Shown here in pieces: positions 35,076-48,268 of a DNA stretch of 64,000 bases; the first letter of the stretch is position 1; each line of letters starts with the position of its first letter. Location of the stretch: positions 41,950,422 through 42,014,421 of the forward strand of contig NC_133655.1 in the NCBI RefSeq assembly GCF_009905375.1, read 5' to 3'. The stretch is from Apium graveolens. Taxonomy: Eukaryota; Streptophyta; Magnoliopsida; Apiales; Apiaceae. The translations under genes were made by a program, and so were the position numbers. The notes under the pieces are model-generated. The model ran no database searches. It was not told where the DNA came from and was given only the letters and a program-made list of their open reading frames with translations.

Positions 35076-38000
35076 TGTGGCGCCCTCCAAACCCGGGTCA
35101 GAAGTTTGGGGTCCATACCAGATACACAATATATAAACCTGTATATGAAATATTATTTGCAATGACCCTACTTTACATAACCACGGACCGTAACAGGTTA
35201 AAGTATAAAACAAGCCACAAACTTAACTTTTATTACAACGTACCAAATCCCAACTAAGTTAACTTACAACTGATAATGAAATTACTCTTACAATCTTACT
35301 ATCTCACTACTGCGATAAGCTCCTGCTAGCTCGATCCAACATAATCTGGAATTCTAGCTCGTACATTGAACTGGGAAAACCTCACTATCAACCGTATCTT
35401 TCTTAACTATAGAATACATAAAAAGATTCACAAGAGTGAGCTAACTAGCTCAGCAAGTCACAATGACAATAATTGCGGTTAATCAGTGATCAAACGAAAT
35501 AGTTCAGAGGAATCAAATTTATTGCTAAACAATCATTAGAATTAGATATTCAATTTAAGTTTTAAAACCAAGGTTAGGCTGTTGATCAGTCACGCACTAA
35601 CCCGAGCAAAGCACACAACACTGCTCTAATTACTAGATCCAAGGCACACATTGGCCTAACTTGATCATTGATATGGTCTGACCACGAATCTGGTCCCTAT
35701 ATATAAAAAAACTATCCAATTATAAAGCAGTTCAATATGATAAACAATATGATTTAATAAAATAAGATCGTAATCAACAGTGATGAAATATTTGTATAAA
35801 GGCATGATGCATTTCATGAGTATCACAAGGGGGTATCGAAGTATGTATAAGAAATGGCCTTCAGCCTGTAGGAGAATCGGGTAATAGATGAACAATGGTT
35901 TACAAGGTTTAGTTCTTTAATGTCCCAAGGTATGGTTGAGTATAAAAGTTTCTGCATGTTCAAACAATTCTATTCTAGTGTTTGGTGGTTGTATATTTGG
36001 AGAGTAGTGTCATATTTGTGTGGTTTAGTATCTAGAAATCAACAAGAAATGGTTCACAAAGAATAAGGCTTATGGCTCAAAGATCAAATGATGTGGCTCA
36101 GGTTCAAGGCTGAATGATTCAATTTATTTACAATATAAAATAGAGCTATTTTGAACACTTAACAATATGTTACGAGAAAGTTTAGAAATATCTGTATTAT
36201 ATCTCGAAAAAGGTTTAGAAGTACATGCCTTATCACAATCGATTCCAATTTCACTTGTACTCGTCAAATGACTCTCTTCAACAACCACTCGTCTACTTTT
36301 CCTATGCCTCGATTCTATCTTCCGATCACTTGCTCTATTTTCTACATGTCGATTCCATTTCCTGATCACCTGCTTCCCTTTCCTACGCCTTGCTTACTCT
36401 GCTAGGCATCATAAGTATCTATCAATATTCAACTCATATAATTCTATTCGACATACACTTCTATCTACCCTTCGTTTTACCCAAATCCAATTAACGGATT
36501 GAAAGTTACGCTATAAACAAGTAAACACTGAACATATAGACCGACAGTCAACCAACAAGTCACATATAGCACATAACACGTCAAATAATCAATGACATAT
36601 CATTTATAAAGAAGTCTCGGGTTATAAACAGGCTTTCGGGTATTCAAAATGATTTTTAAAACATTTTTCGGAATTAAAACGGGTCGTTTGGTCAATTTCA
36701 AAGTAATAAACAGGGTTTGGTTGGCCAAATCGGGCTTCAAAACAATTTTATAATAATTATCGAGCCTTGAAACCAATTTAAAATAATATTTTAAAGCTCG
36801 AAACTATTTTTCAGAATTTTTAAATCATTTTTAAATAATTAAATCTAATTAAATAATTAATTAAAATCAATTAATAATTAATTAAATCAATTAATCAATT
36901 AATTTTTGAATAAATTGACCAATTAATCAATTAATTATTAACTAAAATTAATTAACTAATTAATTTAGATTTATTTTTGAAATAAAAATAATTTTTGGAA
37001 TTAAAATAAATGATTTTTAAAATTTTAAAATAATTAAAACTATTTTCAAAAAATCATTTTATAAAATAAAGTCTTGTTTTTGAAAATATTTAAAACAGGA
37101 ATCCTAATTCTAAAAGTTTTATAAACAGAAATCTTATTTTTAAAACTTATAGAAAATACAGGGACTAAACTGTAAGGTTGATCAAACTACAGGGGTCAAA
37201 CTGTAGTTTGACCACCTTCTTCCCCAAGTCACCGACGTCGCCATTGTCGGCGACACCGAGCTCGCCGGAAACGAGGCAGAAGCCTCGAATGGCCTAAAAC
37301 GCTCCAGAATTCAAGAATAAACAACATGCAACTCAATTAGATAATCACAATCTGCAACCACACCCGAAATTGATCAGAACGATTAAAACAAAAACTCGTC
37401 GCCGGCGAGTTCTAGAAAAATCCGGCGAGAACTTCAAATCACAACTCACTCCTCCACAGGCCTCGTCGATTTGCAAGACTTATACAAATCAATTGCAAAT
37501 TTCACAAGGAACACAACCCACTATACCACAACATCTATCTATTCCGAATTAAGAAATCCCCAAATTCAATCAAGAACAACCAAGAACATTCAAACCCTAA
37601 TTTTAATAATTCGAGAATCAAACCCAAAATTAAACATGTTATTGAACTCCAAATTAAGAGTATAATATACCAAAATGATCAGGAAAACAAGCTCTACAAC
37701 ATACAATCATCAAATCATACAAACAATCTCTCGAATAAAAATTCATAATTTAATTATCAAGAAATTCAAATATAAATAATTAAATAGAAAATCACCTGAT
37801 GTTTCTGGGTTGAAATTGATGAAAGATTTGGATTCTAGATTTCAGTAGCTTCGTTTTGAGTATATGTACGCCAAAATCGGATATCGATAACGCCTCTGAA
37901 TTTGTGTTTGATTACGAAGAACACAATATAATTATAGTATTTTCTCTGTAAAAACTCTGTAAATACTGTTTGCAAATGATTTCTGGTACGAAATAAAATA

Positions 38001-38698
38001 CAGTAGAGGCTATTTATAATTACGGAAAATTAGTATCCCGTTGAATCATTCCAGATACAAAATGGTACGTTTAATTATAAAAACTTATCCAAACGGTACC
38101 GGTTTTCGGGATAATTATCCAAATCAGTACAATTTGTACTGCGGTCTTGGTCTCAGAGCCTGGTTACACGTATTACGAGGTAATAATTGTAATAGTTTAA
38201 TAAAAATATCCCGTTTATTAAAAATACGAGTTTTATTGATTTACCGAAACAAATAATGTATCGAAAATGTTACGCCGGGACCCGCACAGGACAAACCGTA
38301 CGTCGAATCGAAAAAGTCGAAACATGGAAAATGCTCGGAATATTACAATTAGGTTAAAAAGGAGTTTTCGGAAGAGTTTCGGGTTATAAAAATGTAAAAA
38401 CGAATGATGTCGGTTGGTTCCCTATTGTATAAAATAGTTTTTAAATACTCGGAAAAAGATTTTATAAAATCCATATATTTCCTATAAAATCATAAATCAA
38501 CATAAAAATAAATAGGAAAATATGACAATTATCTATATTTTATTTTGGACATATAAAAATTAAAATACTCAATTAAAATTATTTTTAAACATCCCAACAC
38601 ATATAACACTTAACAAATAATTCACAGAATAGATACTGAACATACATAATAATTATTTATTAGTAAAAATAATTACACGATATATCCCGGATATTACA
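35076..38698 (-). repeat. A1 5' LTR, complete
   Basis: 3.6 kb, TGTAATATCCGGG to GGGCGCCACA on the minus strand, flanked on the right by ACTTA. It is the reference copy for this family in the window. Confidence 0.9.
38011..38018 (-). promoter_or_regulatory. A1 LTR TATA box
   Basis: TATAAATA on the minus strand, followed by GCC. The same sequence is in the 3' LTR near 30170, while A2 has a mutated form near 8100. Transcription would start about 30 bp to the left. Confidence 0.55.
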
Positions 38699-38703
38699 AC
38701 TTA

Positions 38704-40401
38704 CTACAAAGAACAAGGTAAATGTAAGTTTGAAAATCACTCCATTCATGATGGAGAGATTTAGGACTTACCCTTACCCATTGTCTGACATGAGATCAAA
38801 TGTACAAGCTAGTACAACTATGGTTCCTGAACCTGTAGAAGCACAAATACAGGAAAACCAACATGGACCTTCCCAAGCTGAGACCATTTCTTCACAATCA
38901 TTAGTAGCTAGGAAACCATCCACTTCATCCTCCCAAAAGGATGAAGTGAATAAAAAGAAGAGAAAGGAGATAACCCTCACATTAATAGATGAGAGTGGTG
39001 AGGAACAAATAGAAGTTGAGTCACCCTTGGTCAAAAGGACAAAGAAGGCTAAGAAATATGAGCTGACCACTCAAACCACCTCTGTATTCTCCCAAAAGGA
39101 TGCAGTTGTAAAAATGGGGACAGAACAGACTCTAGATATATCCTCTCAATAGGGTGTGTCTATTGAAAAGAGCATTCTCCCCAATGCACCTTGTAAAGAG
39201 TCTGCACAGCCAACACTTGAACAAATTCAAGTGTATGGTAGAAGAAATAAAGATGGCACACATAGTGAGAGCACATCTATTGAAGCTCCCTCATCCATTC
39301 AGGGTGGAGCTGCCAACACTCACTTCTGAACAACAACTCTTAATCTCACAAATTTCTTCTTCACATACAGCACTTGAATCCATTCCTCAAGTGCAAGTTC
39401 AATCAAGTGACATGGTTCAAGAAACCTTGCTCACCACCCAGACACTACAATCAGATGCTGAGAGACTACTAGCTGGGATAGACTTTGATGACACCATCAA
39501 AACCATGGGGGATTCATCAGTTTTTACTGAAGACCCCATGGATGTTACAAATGCACCTTCATGTGCAAATCAGCCTTCACAAGTTGTTCGGTTTGAGGGT
39601 AGTACTCCTGAGGGGGAGCTATCTAAATCCTATCCAATTCAATTGAAGGTTCCTATTCAGGGAACAACTCCCCTCAAAACCCTAGCAGAAATTGCATTAG
39701 CAGTTGATGCTAGGAGTATAATTGCCAATAACCCTGCTATGGGAGAGGCAAGTGTATCACATTCATGTGACAGTGGTTTGCAAGAAGCACAAGGGTTTGA
39801 GACATTGGAGGTTCCCACAACTAGTGCGGAACAACAACTTGTCATAAACACAGAGCAATTTGTGAGTAAAACTGTGAATTCTGTCACAGGTGGTTCTAAT
39901 TCCTCACACCAACCTTCAACCTCATAACCTCATTAACCACACCTTGTCTCCAACTGGCTCCAAGAATCTGCACCTCAATTAAATCTTGAAGAATTCAGGG
40001 TAGATCCGCTTGCAGAACTAACACAAATCTCTCAACAGTTGCTGACCTTAGATATGTCTAACCAGGACTATCAAGCCATTATGCTCTCCTATCAAACAGA
40101 TGTCCAAGAGCAACAAGACAAAATTGTTAATGAAGATGAACATGATGGCAACTGTGATGCATGGCTAAACAAAGACTACAATCTGGAGATGGAGGGTGTT
40201 TTAGCTAAGTTCAGGGAAGATTATTTGACTATTTTGGGTAGCAATGCTAAATCACTGACTCCTGGTGAGGTCTATAATGTAATCAATGATGTTTCCAAGG
40301 CTCAACTCAAAGCTTTCTATCTCTTTGGAAAAGTTCTAGAACTCAGATTGATTAGTCATAAGGATAGGGTGAGGAAAATGGTAAATGAGAATACGGATGA
40401 G
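38704..40401 (+). pseudogene. E1 third ORF, segment 2 (Ser/Thr/Gln-rich and coiled-coil part)
   Basis: Resumes right after the A1 duplication. It matches E2 17150-15440 in reverse: an open stretch 38730-39152, a stop and frame change, 39154-39927 (low-complexity, acidic, with TMGDSSVFTEDPMD and LKTLAEIALAVDAR blocks) and from 40039 (MSNQDYQAIML, then a helical segment with LGSNAKSLTPGEVYN). It is cut by C1 after the ATTAT target site. Two stop or frame breaks near 39150 and 39925 show it is not functional. Confidence 0.75.
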
Positions 40402-40406
40402 ATTAT
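40402..40406. other. C1 target site duplication, left
   Basis: ATTAT, repeated at 48264-48268. Removing C1 and one copy restores alignment with E2 near 15420. Confidence 0.85.
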
Positions 40407-42133
40407 AGAAGGGTTTTTAGCACATAAACGCAACAAAAACGTAAATTTAAATCTTAAAAAAAACGAAACCCTCCGCAGGATCCATGCGAAAAATAATATT
40501 TAATTCGTAGTTCAGTATGTTTATCTTAAGAAGCTTTACGTTAATGGAAAGATGGAGCTCTTTAATGGCGATCCAAAAATGATGAACAGAGATCCTTAGC
40601 AGCTGCTCATCAAGTGTGAAGCACTCCACCGGTATCCACCAAGAGTACAATGTGATGGAGGAGGAAGAGGTTAAGAGAATTAGTTGCCTCCCTCTTGTTC
40701 TACTTTAGAATTAGGGTTAATTATTTGGGTTGAGGCAAATAGGGTTTATAATAGTATATTTATAGACAAAATTTTCAGCTGAAAATTTTCCATAAAATAT
40801 TATTATTATTAACCCTTTAATTGATTATTCTTATTAACCAATTAACTAATAATTAAAACACCTTTTAATCATTAATCCCTTTTCTAAACACTTTAGAAAA
40901 ATAATTCTCTCACTTGATTTAATTTCCAAATTTAAATTCTTAATTAATAATATAAAGAAATTAAATCTCATTTAATCAATTATTAAATCTGCTAATTAAT
41001 TATTTATTTCACAAATAAATAATTACCAGCCATTATTAATTAATTCCTCCACCACTAAATCATTCTCTTTAATGGTGTGACCCTGTTGGTTCAATATTAA
41101 GCCGGTAGTAGAAATAAATAATAATAAAACTATTTTATCATTATTTATATAAATTCTCTAATTCATGAAATATGATTAATTAATAAATTAATCATATTTA
41201 TTCTACATCGTGAGGGATACTTTTCAGCATATCGCGACTATCCAGATAATACGAATTCACTTCTTAGAATACCAAGAACCTATTCAATGAGTAGTTACCA
41301 TACAATTAATTCCTTCTACCCTGCAATGTCACGATTAAATACAAGGCATGGAACTTGTGTCAAGCCTATCTTATTTAATCACTTGTTTTCCCATCCACTA
41401 TGCTTAGTTCTATTTAATGTAAATTAGAAACTCCTTTCTAATTTCATTCACTCTGGCTAGAGATTCCTGAACTAACATAAGTGGATCAGCATTGAACATT
41501 CTCTTCCTACACTGGAAGGGGTAGATCCTTTATTGATAATACACTATCTTCGTGTACAAATTCCTATACCCAGTAGAGCCCTTATAATTGTCCCTTGAGA
41601 CTAAGAACTAAACCAAAGCATAGTTCAGTATACACAAGATGACTATGATGACCTCAAGTCTAAGGATACTTGTACAACTATCACTATGTGAACAACTGCT
41701 GACACATGAGTGAACTCCATCAGTTGTTCATCTGTGTGAGTCATGTTCAGTGAACTTATTCTATAATAAGCACCTACATACTAGCTATAGTGTCACCACA
41801 CAAATGTCTATGAGAACAGACATCCTTCATAATGAAGCAAGCATAGTATGTACCGATCTTTGCGGATTATTAATTACCAGTTAGTAATCCTACGACCAGG
41901 AACTATTTAAGTTTAGAGTTATCATCTTTTAGGTCTCATTATTATGATCTCATCACAATGCATAAAAAGCTTTACTCTAAACTGTGGTATATCTTATTTA
42001 AACATTTAAATAGATAGAGCCCGCAATAAAAACAAAACAAGTCTTTTATTAATATCAATGAAATCAAAACAGATTACATAAAAGTTATTCCTAAATCATC
42101 ATACATGATCGGAATTAGGACATATCTCTTTCA
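40407..42133 (-). repeat. C1 3' LTR
   Basis: On the minus strand it starts TGAAAGAGATATG at 42133. Its outer end reads AGAAGGG on the plus strand, where the other LTR has TGAAGGG, so the terminal base has mutated. TATAAATA lies at 40764-40757 on the minus strand. Around a dozen differences separate the first 235 bp of the two LTRs. A 67-codon ORF inside is just shared LTR sequence. Confidence 0.9.
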
Positions 42134-42146
42134 ATCTCCCACTTGT
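42134..42146 (-). other. C1 polypurine tract
   Basis: ACAAGTGGGAGAT on the minus strand immediately before the 3' LTR. Confidence 0.8.
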
Positions 42147-42179
42147 ACTAAAGCCAATCACTCTGGTATCTAATACCCA

Positions 42180-42905
42180 TCTTGTCTCTATGACGATCAA
42201 AGTGACTCTGAGAAAGTGGCTTTGTGAGTGGGTCTGCTACGTTGTTATATGTGTCAACTCTCTCAACATTGACATCTCCTCTATTTTCAACTCAGATTCA
42301 CCACCAAAAACAAGAAAAATGTCCTGAGTCCTTCGCAAGTACTTAAGGATGTTTTTCACTGCTTTCCAGTGGTCTTCACCTGGATTGGGCTGATATCTGC
42401 TCGTCACACTAATTGAATAAGCAACATCAGGCCTTGTACACAACATCGCGTACATGATAGATCCTATTGCTGAAGCATAAGGAATCTTACTCATACGCTC
42501 TCTTTCCTCAGGTGTCTTAGGAGACATTTTTTCGGAAAGGGACACTCCATGGCTCATCGGTGCGAGACCTCTTTTGGAGTTTTCCATGCTTAACCTTTTA
42601 AGCACTTTCTGGATGTATGTACCCTGGGTAAGACCTGTCATTCTTCTAGATCTATCTCTATAGATCTTCATACCGAGAATGTAGGATGCTTCTCCCAAGT
42701 CCTTCATGGTGAAGTTCTTTGATAGCCATACTTTGACTGATTATAGCATCGGTATATCATTTCCTATAAGAAGTATGTCATCCACATATAATATAAGAAA
42801 TGTTACTGCGCTCCTACTAACCTTCTTGTAGACACATGGTTCATCTATGTTTTTGATAAAACCAAACTCTTTGATTGTCTCATCAAAATGGATGTTCCAT
42901 CTACG
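42180..42905 (-). pseudogene. pol: C1 partial reverse transcriptase and RNase H end
   Basis: Begins abruptly at the GLKQASRSWN-like motif of RT (near 42905), so the RT N-terminal half is missing. YVDD is present near 42780, followed by the copia thumb and connection region (open at 42707-42237) with [21 protein letters not shown]. The RNase H domain is then skipped: after GESELKIE the sequence jumps, with a frame change, to the DPLTKPLS..HF..H element end. A stop lies near 42740. It is fused out of frame to the integrase sequence upstream. Confidence 0.8.
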
Positions 42906-43932
42906 AGAAGCTTGCCTTAAACCCTATTATCTCATCAATGATTGACAACTCATTGTCATTCTCAATGACAAGGCCATAATACCTCTTAGGTTGGCGAGAC
43001 ACTCTCTCTGTCCTACGAATGGGTTGTTCCACAGAAGGTTGTTCAGTCTGAACAGGTATTTCCACTTGATCCGTAGTAGTTTGTGCTTCTTGAACTTCAT
43101 CAAGTTCAATTTTGCTCCCACTGTTTCCTTCAAAGATAAACTCCTTTTCCAAGAAGGTAGCATGTCTGGATACAAACACCCGATGATCGGTGTAAAAGTA
43201 ATACCCCAAAGTCTCTTTAGGATATCCCACAAAATTACATTTTACGGATTGAGATTCCAGCTTATCTGGGTCAACTTTCTTGACATAAGCTGGACATCCC
43301 CAAATCTTAACGTGTTTAAGACTCGGTTTCCTTTCTTTCCATATCTCATATGGTGTTTGAGGAACAGATTTGGAAGGCACCTTATTCAGTAAATATGCTG
43401 AGGTTTCCAATGCATAACCCCATAGGAATACTGGAAGATTCACATAGCTCATCATGGACCGAACCATGTCTAACAAAGTTCAATTTCTCCTTTTAGATAC
43501 CCCATTTAACTGTGGAGTATATGGAGGAGTCCACTGGGAGACTATACCATTTTCTTTGAGATAATCTAGAAACTCTCCATTCAAGTATTCACCACCTCGA
43601 TCTGATCGAAGAGTTATAATACTGTGTTTGGTTTGTTTCTCCACTTCATGTATATATTCTTTGAACTTTTCAAAGGCTTCAGACTTGTCTTTCATCAAAT
43701 ACACATATCTGAATCTAGATCTATCATCTATGAAAGTAATGAAGTACGAAAATCCACCCATGGCTTGCGTAGACATTGGTCCACATACATCTGTGTGTAC
43801 CAATCCTAGCAAATTTGCTGCCCTTTCTCCGTGTCCACTAAATGGAGATTTGGTCATTTTACCCAATAGACAAGACTCGCATGTAGGATATGATTCAAAA
43901 TCAAAGGGGTCAAGTAACCCTTCCTTATGCAA
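42901..43932 (-). pseudogene. pol: C1 integrase
   Basis: Carries the CX2C of the zinc region (CESCLLGK) and the core with Asp in VHTDVCGP and RSDRGGEY. The third catalytic position reads VSKRRN where related elements have Glu, so Lys replaces the catalytic Glu. A TGA at 43480-43482 follows at once and the frame then continues open to 42901 through the C-terminal domain ([12 protein letters not shown]). Same frame as gag-protease, so the polyprotein was continuous. Confidence 0.85.
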
Positions 43933-44028
43933 TGTCCGTAGTCTATTTTCATTAATATGACCTAGCCTACAGTGCCATAAATAGGTCAGATTTTCATCAT
44001 CTCGTTTTCTTTTATTAGTTTGTTCAAT

Positions 44029-44610
44029 CTAAAGTAAATCATGCTCTACGTCACATACATATAAACCATTATTTAAAATGCCACGTCCAAAAAGAACATT
44101 ATCTCTAAGGATAGAACATTCATTATTCTTAATAATAAATGAAAAACCATCCACATCCAACATAGGAATAGAAACAATATTCCTCACAATAGAGGGAACG
44201 TAATAACAATTATTCAAAATAATAGTCTTGCCCGTAGGTATATGTAAACTAAATGATCCTACAGATATGGCCGCAACCCGTGCTTCATTGCCCATACGTA
44301 GAATCACCTCATCTTTTTCAAGAGTCCTACTTCCCTTTAGTCCTTGCAATGAATTGCAAATATGAGAACCACAGGCGGTATCTAATACCCAAGTAGAAAT
44401 TTGACCTAGTGACATATTAACTTCGATCATGAACATGCCTGAATCAGAAGCGGTAGTCTTACTACCCTTCTTCTTCTTCAATTTTGCAAGATAAACCTTG
44501 CAGTTCCTCTTCCAGTGCCCCAACTTGTTACAGTGAAAACAAACAGATAAATTATGACCAGTCAACTTGTGAGCATCTAGTATGCTCCGGAGTGATAGTG
44601 CAGAAGACAT
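44029..44610 (-). pseudogene. gag: C1 shortened gag fused to zinc knuckle and protease
   Basis: The likely start is the ATG at 44610 (MSSALSLRSILDAHKLTG), a typical gag N-terminus. After about 20 residues it passes, in frame, straight into a CX2CX4HX4C knuckle (CFHCNKLGHWKRNC), skipping the capsid core. The protease follows: its site reads DTACGSHIC where relatives have DTGC, so the Gly next to the catalytic Asp is changed. The frame ends in a TAG at 44029-44031 and continues open beyond it into the integrase zinc region. Confidence 0.8.
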
Positions 44611-46520
44611 GACGAATATAGTAAATCTGTAAATGATAAACACATAACAACACTTAGCAAATATTCAATTTCATTTCAAAACACTATATAAATCGAGTCT
44701 TTATTCATAAGTTTCTCCCACTAGTTTATCTAATTTTTTCAACCCCCTAAGTAAAAATTAAGAATTCATAATGCTAGTGGGAATAGGGATCCTACATTCC
44801 ATCACACAACCTCGGCTGTGGCACGAAACGTCATATGATGTTCAATAGGCAGACAACTCTTGTCAATTACATCTTATGTTATTCCCTAACATAAGTTTAG
44901 CCTCTTGAATAATTGAGTCATGGCTGTGGCACGACAAACTCAATATTCTAAGTCAAGTCTAACCCAACATTTCGTACAATTGAATCAGTCTCCAACGGCC
45001 CACGGCTGTAGCACGTACCGACCTTTAGATTCTAATTCAATGTACACATCTCTATGTAATAGACAAGTATTTCTTATTTCGAAATCAAAGCCCTCGGCTG
45101 TAGCACGAAACGACAATGATTTAAAAATAAGAACCACTTTCTACCATGTTGGAAGGCTATGACCGACACAAGCCCGTTGTGTCATTGGCCAATTACTACT
45201 TGATATTATTTAATTTTAGAGGGATTATATTACGTTACAATCATAATCATATTATAAAGAGATTCTTCCTTTTAAATTAAATATTTCAAATCAATAATCG
45301 ATAATCAGATGATTCCCAGATCGAGTGGAGCATTGTCAAGAGGCATCACTAAATAACCCTTTCTTACAGATAGAAATATGTTGTTGACAGAATCATCCTT
45401 TCTCTCAATATTGAAAATTCATATTCAATTACGTGTTTCATAAACACAAGAATCTCATGATCGTATTCATAATATTTATTGTTAAGGCAAGAAACGATTC
45501 CTATTCTAGATTTTCTAGAGCACGCCTTATATTGATTTAAGTTCACCTAAATCTATCATCGCATGGTAAACATAGGCATATATCTCATATATAAAATTAA
45601 ATGAACAAGTAAATGTAAAGTGTAATAAAGTAAATATGTTTGGTTATGGCCCCATCCTATGTGATCTTTATCAAGCTCATGATAAAGATCAAGGTCAATC
45701 TAATATGGTGATGGAAATAAATACAACTACTTATTATATAAGTCTTCTTCTTTGTTTAGACTTCTTGTATGCCTCATCTTCTTCTTTGTATCACCTCCAC
45801 TGGATAGCCTTCTTGAGTCTTCAATTACATTACATGATTGAAAGTAAAACTAATCTAATGAACTTACAAGAATAACTCGAGTTACATTCGAGATTTATGA
45901 TTATAAAGATTGACGACATGCAAGTCGTATTTAAAACCAAAACCAAAACCATTACACTAAGGTCGAAAGGCCATAACCATCCACCATGCTCATACAACAC
46001 ATAAAAGCATGTTAAAACACATAATATGATCTTAACATATCATATTATCCATGATCTAATTATAAAAAGAAAATATGACAAAAATCAGAAAAATCAGAAT
46101 CAAATCAGAAAAACAAGAATCACTGTTTACGGGAAGTAAACGACGTCAAACAACTTACAGGCGAGTCGTCGATAGCATAAGCTATCAGTTTTGTTCAGAC
46201 GCTCGTTTACCTATGGAATAGGGTATTCGTTTGCGTAAATCGGACACCAGACCCAGATTTCAGCAAATCTGCAGCAGCCAATTCAGAATCCGTATCTAAA
46301 ATGATTCTCATAATTAGAACAAACATAAATCATGTATATATTAGTATATATACAGATTACATAATCATCTTATGATTATACAACTCACATGAATATCATA
46401 TATTCAAAACCATACATATATAAGCATATTATATCAACATCAAATCATGGCGAATCACGTACATGCTCATATATCGAAAACAGTTAACCACATAAACGAA
46501 TTAAAAACTTTTCGCAAGTA
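44611..46520 (-). other. C1 untranslated leader with repeated motif
   Basis: 1.9 kb between primer site and gag start, no gene. Four copies of a GGCTGT(G/A)GCACG motif lie on the plus strand at about 44813-44830, 44921-44940, 45002-45020 and 45093-45112. In the element's sense orientation they read CGTGCCACAGCC. The remainder is AT-rich. Confidence 0.6.
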
Positions 46521-46532
46521 GCTCTGATGCCA
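46521..46532 (-). other. C1 primer binding site
   Basis: TGGCATCAGAGC on the minus strand, one base inside the 5' LTR. It differs by one base from the usual tRNA-Met site TGGTATCAGAGC. Confidence 0.85.
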
Positions 46533-46533
46533 T

Positions 46534-48263
46534 TGAAGGGTTTTTAGCACATAAACGCAACAAAAATGTAAATTTAAATCTTAAAAAAAATGAAACCCTC
46601 CGCAGGATCCATGCGAAAAATAATATTTAATTCGTAGTTCAGTATGTTTACCTTAAGAATCTTTACGTTAATGGAACGATGGAGGTCTTTAATGGCGATC
46701 CAAAAATGATGAACGGAGATCTTTAGCAGCTGCTCCTCAAGTGTGAAGTACTCCACAGGTATCCACCAAGAGTACAATGTGATGGAGGAGGAAGAGGTTG
46801 AGAGAATTAGTTGCCTCCCTCTTGTTCTACTTTAGAATTAGGGTTAATTATTTGGGTTGAGGCAAATAGGGTTTATAATAGTATATTTATAGGCAAAATT
46901 TTCAGCTGAAAATTTTCCATAAAATATTATTATTATTAACCCTTTAATTGATTATTCTTATTAACCAATTAACTAATAATTAAAACACCTTTTAATCATT
47001 ATTCCCTTTTCTAAACACTTTAGAAAATTAATTCTCTCACTTGATTTAATTTCCAAATTTAAATTCTTAATTAATAATATTAAGAATTAATTAAATCTCA
47101 TTTAATCAATTATTAAATCTACTAATTAATTATTTATTTCACAAATAAATAATTACCAGCCATTATTAATTAATTCCTCCACCATTAAATCATTCTCTTT
47201 TATGGTGTGACCCTGTAGGTTCAATATTAAGCCAGTAGTAGAAATAAATAATAATAAAACTATTTTATCATTATTTATATAAATTCTCTAATTCATTAAA
47301 TATGATTAATTAATAAATTAATCATATTTATTCTACATCGTGAGGGATACTTCTCAGCATATCGCGACTATCCGGATAATACGAATTCACTGCTTAGAAT
47401 ACCAAGAACCTATTCAGTGAGTAGTTACCGTACAATTAATTCCTTCTACCCTGCAATGTCACGATTAAATACAAGGCATGGAACTTGTGTCAAGCCTATC
47501 TTATTTAATCACTTGCTTTCCCATTCGCTATGCTTAGTTCTATTAAATGTAAATTAGGAACTCCTTTTTAATTTCATTCACTCTGGCCAGAGATTCCTGA
47601 ACTAACATAAGTGGATCAACATTGAACATTCTCTTCCTACACTGGAAGGGGTAGATCCTTTATTGATCATACAATATCTTCGTGTACAAATTCCCATACC
47701 CAGTAGAGCCCTTATAATTGTCCCTTAAGACTAAGAACTAAACCAAAGCATAGTTCAGTGTACACAAGATGACTATGATGACCTCAAGTCTAAGGATACT
47801 TGTACAACTATCATTATATGAATAACTGCTGACACGTGAGTGAACTCCATCAGTTGTTCATCTGTGTGAGTCATGTTCAGTGAACTTATTCTATAATAAG
47901 CACCTACATACTAGCTATAGTGTCACCACACAAATATCTATGAGAACAGACATCCTTCATAATGAAGCAAGCATAGTATGTACCGATCTTTGCGGATTAT
48001 TAATTACCAGTTAGTAATCCTACGACCAGGAACTATTTAAGTTTAGAGTTATCATCTTTTAGGTCTCATTATTATGATCTCATCACAATGCATAAAAAGC
48101 TTTACTCTAAACTGTGGTATATCTTATTTAAACATTTAAATAGATAGAGCCCGCAATAAAAACAAAACAAGTCTTTTATTAATATCAATAAAATCAAAAC
48201 AGATTACATAAAAGTTATTCCTAAATCCTCATACATGATTGGACTTAGGACATATCTCTTTCA
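46534..48263 (-). repeat. C1 5' LTR
   Basis: Starts TGAAAGAGATATG on the minus strand at 48263 and ends CCCTTCA next to the primer site. It pairs with 40407-42133 and is flanked by ATTAT at 48264-48268. Confidence 0.9.
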
Positions 48264-48268
48264 ATTAT

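Larger units (their letters stand above)
27447..38698 (-). mobile_element. A1: Ty3/gypsy element (Tekay-like) with a large internal deletion
   Basis: About 11.25 kb, flanked by ACTTA duplications. On the minus strand: 5' LTR (38698-35076), tRNA-Met-type primer site, degenerate gag, protease, RT, RNase H and the start of integrase, then a deletion that fuses integrase to the middle of the 3' LTR. Order of domains (RNase H before integrase) and integrase motif (EIPEWKWE-like at 30590) place it in Ty3/gypsy near T1. The chromodomain, PPT and 308 bp of the 3' LTR are missing. Confidence 0.85.
40407..48263 (-). mobile_element. C1: internally deleted Ty1/copia element (Tork/Angela-like)
   Basis: 7.86 kb with two LTRs of about 1.73 kb and 4.4 kb of internal sequence. 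On the minus strand: 5' LTR, primer site, long leader, shortened gag, protease, integrase, partial RT, trace of RNase H, PPT, 3' LTR. Three coding deletions (gag middle, RT N-terminus, RNase H) leave it non-autonomous. The clade is judged from the RT/integrase motif style only. Confidence 0.85.

Noticed and set aside
40447..40650. 67-codon ORF repeated at 46574-46777
   Set aside because: It lies in the two C1 LTRs and is duplicated only because the LTRs are.
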